Assembly (NCBI GenBank): GCA_958444395.1
Contig: CAUCOL010000099.1
Coordinates: forward strand, 1 to 6,903
Length of the DNA stretch: 6,903 bases
From: an uncultured Lachnospiraceae bacterium
GTDB taxonomy: Bacteria > Bacillota > Clostridia > Lachnospirales > Lachnospiraceae
Direction: 5' to 3'
Of this stretch, positions 5,033 to 6,903 are shown one piece after another. Below the pieces are notes generated by a model. That model searched no databases. It had not been told where the DNA came from and saw only the letters and a program-made list of their open reading frames with translations. Every line of letters begins with the position of its first letter. The stretch's first letter is position 1. Both the position numbers and the translations under genes were made by a program.

Positions 5033-6903
5033 ATGAAAAAAGCACGAAATATGAGAAAAGGTATGATAAGGATCGTATGTCTGTTGTTGCTGTGTCTGGG
5101 ATGGTCTGGTATGGATGGTAAAGCAGCATCGGCAGAAGAAGTCAGTTATACCTATGAAGATGGTGTACTGACGTTTCAGGGAGAAGGGGCTGTCGAAAAA
5201 AAGACAAATGGTGTGGAGGCAGAATGGCTGGCTTACAAGGAGACGGCGACAAAGCTCGTATTTGATGATGCTATAGACAGAATAGGAAACAATGCCTTTT
5301 ATGGATTTAAGAATGTGACCCAGATTCAATTGCCGACCGGTCTTCGGGAACTGGGAAATGATTGTTTTGAAAGCTGCAGCAGCCTGAAAGAGATCAAAAT
5401 CCCGAGAAATGTAAAAAAATGGGGAGTCAGTTGTTTTTCGTATTGTACTGCACTGGAAAAAATATGGATCGGACGTGCAATCGGTTGCAATAATGTGATT
5501 CGGTATGACCCGTTTGACGGTGATCTTTCGATCAGGGAGATTCAGGTGGAGGAAGGGCACAATTGTCTGAAAAGCGTGAATAATACATTACTTGTCTGGA
5601 ATCCAAATCATTTAACGGAAGGCGGATGGGCTGCCCTTACGTACCCGCGGGGGCAGGAAGCAACGGAATATGATATCCCGGATGGGACGACAGAACTGAT
5701 CGGAGTATTGGGTCGGAACCGCACGATCGAAAAGGTAGTGATGCCCAATACGGTGACTTCTATTTCACACAGTTTATTTTTTCTGGGAAATAATATAAAA
5801 GAAATATGGTTTTCGGATAATCTGACGGAACTGGATGGTGGAAGCATCAGCGGATGTACAAAGTTAGAGCGCATTCATTGGCCGGTACATTTGAAGGAGT
5901 TAAGTGGTTTTGATGACCTGGAGAGTTTATCTTCTCTGCCGGAGTTGGTATTGCCGGCAAGTGTACAGAAGCTGGATCTGTCAGAAGGAAGAGGAAAAGC
6001 TGCGATCAAAAGAATTGTTGTATTAAATCCTGCCACGGAGATCGTTGGAGATGAAGATGGGTGGAAGCTGTATTCCAGGGTGAAGTTATACGGATATAAG
6101 GACAGTACGATCGAAATCTTTGCGGATGAGAAAGGGTATGCTTTTCAGGAAATACAGGAAAATCGTGTTATGGCAGAGGATTACGTGCTGGAAAAACTGG
6201 AGATATCGGTGGACGGTGTGCCTGTGACAAAACCGCGAAAGGAATATACCGGTGCGCAGATAGAGATCCATTGCAAGGAGGGAGTCTACTGTCAGGCAGT
6301 TCGATGGAATGATGAACGGATCGATCTGGAGAATGGAACATACACAGCAGCACTGACAGGAGATGCTTATCTGTCGGATGCCTATACGACCCGAATGATC
6401 TATACAGGAAATGAACTGGTGAATGCGCTCAGCCAGAATACAGAACATATGCTGCTGCAGCTGGCAGAAGATATCACTGTTTCAGACTGGGGTGTGCAGA
6501 CCGGGGAAGAAGAGAAAAATTTCTCCGGAATCTTTGACGGAACGGGGCATACCGTTACATTTCTGGAATATCGTACGACAGATGTAGTGAAGTGGTGCGC
6601 TGCATTTTCTGATGAGGAAGAAAAATATCCACTGTATGGAATCTTTCGTGCAAATCAGGGAATCATTCAGAATCTTACGATTCATATGGATATAGAATCT
6701 ACGATCAGGCAAAGCGATCGGTGGATGCAGGCAGGAATCTGTGCATATAATTATGGTGTGATTCAGGACTGTCATGTGCAGGGACTGTATACAGCGGATT
6801 ACCGATATGGCCTGGTATATAAGAATTTCTATCATATGAATGGATGCTCTGTGAAGTTGCAGTTTAAAGAGTATGGTGCATCGGAAGCGTATGGCGTGGC
6901 ATA
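5033..6903 (+). CDS. Secreted BspA-like leucine-rich-repeat and GLUG-like surface protein (3' end outside the window)
   Basis: The frame from ATG at 5033 is open for 623 codons to the window edge. AGGAG at 5022-5026 lies 6 nt upstream. Residues 1-34 form a signal peptide: a basic start (KKARNMRKG), a hydrophobic core (about 12-23) and AASA before the likely cut. Residues 81-149 hold three consecutive 23-residue leucine-rich repeats of the BspA/LRR_5 type (for example GNDCFESCSSLKEIKIP). A divergent set follows at about 219-334. About 335-460 is unassigned beta-rich sequence. From about 460 a domain resembling GLUG-repeat proteins begins, with FSGIFDGTGHTVTF (497-510) and then YGIFRANQGIIQNLTI. 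BspA-like proteins are typically cell-surface adhesins or host-interaction proteins; this role is by family only. The anchoring signal, if any, lies beyond the window. It is the third gene of the operon, 41 bp after the methyltransferase. Confidence 0.88.
   Translation, partial: MKKARNMRKGMIRIVCLLLLCLGWSGMDGKAASAEEVSYTYEDGVLTFQGEGAVEKKTNGVEAEWLAYKETATKLVFDDAIDRIGNNAFYGFKNVTQIQLPTGLRELGNDCFESCSSLKEIKIPRNVKKWGVSCFSYCTALEKIWIGRAIGCNNVIRYDPFDGDLSIREIQVEEGHNCLKSVNNTLLVWNPNHLTEGGWAALTYPRGQEATEYDIPDGTTELIGVLGRNRTIEKVVMPNTVTSISHSLFFLGNNIKEIWFSDNLTELDGGSISGCTKLERIHWPVHLKELSGFDDLESLSSLPELVLPASVQKLDLSEGRGKAAIKRIVVLNPATEIVGDEDGWKLYSRVKLYGYKDSTIEIFADEKGYAFQEIQENRVMAEDYVLEKLEISVDGVPVTKPRKEYTGAQIEIHCKEGVYCQAVRWNDERIDLENGTYTAALTGDAYLSDAYTTRMIYTGNELVNALSQNTEHMLLQLAEDITVSDWGVQTGEEEKNFSGIFDGTGHTVTFLEYRTTDVVKWCAAFSDEEEKYPLYGIFRANQGIIQNLTIHMDIESTIRQSDRWMQAGICAYNYGVIQDCHVQGLYTADYRYGLVYKNFYHMNGCSVKLQFKEYGASEAYGVA
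5273..6034 (+). repeat. BspA-type leucine-rich repeat coding region
   Basis: Protein repeats of 22-24 residues begin at residues 81, 104 and 127 of the surface protein. After a gap they resume at 219, 241, 264, 287 and 311. Each has a pattern of the form LxxIG..xF..C..LxxIxIP. The second and third repeats share a CxxxC pair in the same register (Cys111/115 and Cys134/138). Repeats in the second set are more degenerate. The insert at 150-218 has no clear repeat. Confidence 0.7.
6635..6865 (+). repeat. GLUG-like repeat coding region
   Basis: Three related segments occur at residues 535-554 (YGIFRANQGIIQNLTI...), 567-586 (AGICAYNYGVIQDCHV...) and 592-611 (YGLVYKNFYHMNGCSV...). Each fits the pattern G-hydrophobic-x-x-x-N-x-G-x-I-x-N/D-hydrophobic of GLUG repeats, which form beta-helix or beta-roll surfaces in secreted proteins. 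A fourth may begin at the edge (YGVA). Confidence 0.6.

Noticed and set aside
4770..5560. Minus-strand open frames spanning the end of the methyltransferase gene and the start of the surface-protein gene
   Set aside because: They are antisense to two coherent coding frames, including an open frame of 623 codons with a signal peptide and repeats.

Overview
The window looks like chromosomal DNA from a low-to-middle GC Firmicute, most likely a gut Clostridia of the Lachnospiraceae type. The reasons are strong purine-rich ribosome binding sites, the flavour of the RmlA and RmlB proteins, a BspA-like leucine-rich-repeat surface protein, and the absence of outer-membrane features. The family-level assignment is inference. 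No tRNA, rRNA, CRISPR array, insertion sequence or phage gene was seen.

Left half (minus strand, transcribed leftward): three genes for dTDP-L-rhamnose synthesis in the order rfbA (1866-2762), rfbB (588-1607) and rfbD (1-416, cut by the window edge). RfbA makes dTDP-glucose, RfbB dehydrates it to the 4-keto-6-deoxy sugar, and RfbD performs the final reduction. The 3,5-epimerase gene rfbC is not in the window. The genes are not tightly packed: 258 bp separate rfbA from rfbB and 171 bp separate rfbB from rfbD. Both gaps hold perfect or near-perfect inverted repeats. The rfbB leader has a 13-bp hairpin whose whole 10-nt loop is complementary to the 10 nt just before the rfbB ribosome binding site, which suggests a pseudoknot or RNA switch.

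Centre (2763-3066): a 304-bp divergent control region with no gene. On the minus strand it holds a sigma-A-like promoter next to rfbA (2838-2867). Further upstream is a second candidate (2899-2929) with a 19-bp spacer containing the perfect 15-bp palindrome GTGACGTAACGTCAC, the classic layout of a MerR-family target promoter. On the plus strand an extended -10 promoter with a 17-bp spacer (2990-3018) drives the right-hand operon.

Right half (plus strand): an apparent three-gene operon. It encodes a secreted, lysine-rich, membrane-anchored protein of unknown function (3067-3783), a fusion of a MerR DNA-binding domain to a SAM-dependent methyltransferase (3807-4991), and the first 623 residues of a secreted surface protein (5033 to the window end). 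That protein has BspA-type leucine-rich repeats followed by GLUG-like repeats. A working model, which is inference, is that the MerR-methyltransferase fusion recognises the palindrome in the divergent region and couples the rhamnose genes on one side to the cell-surface protein operon on the other.
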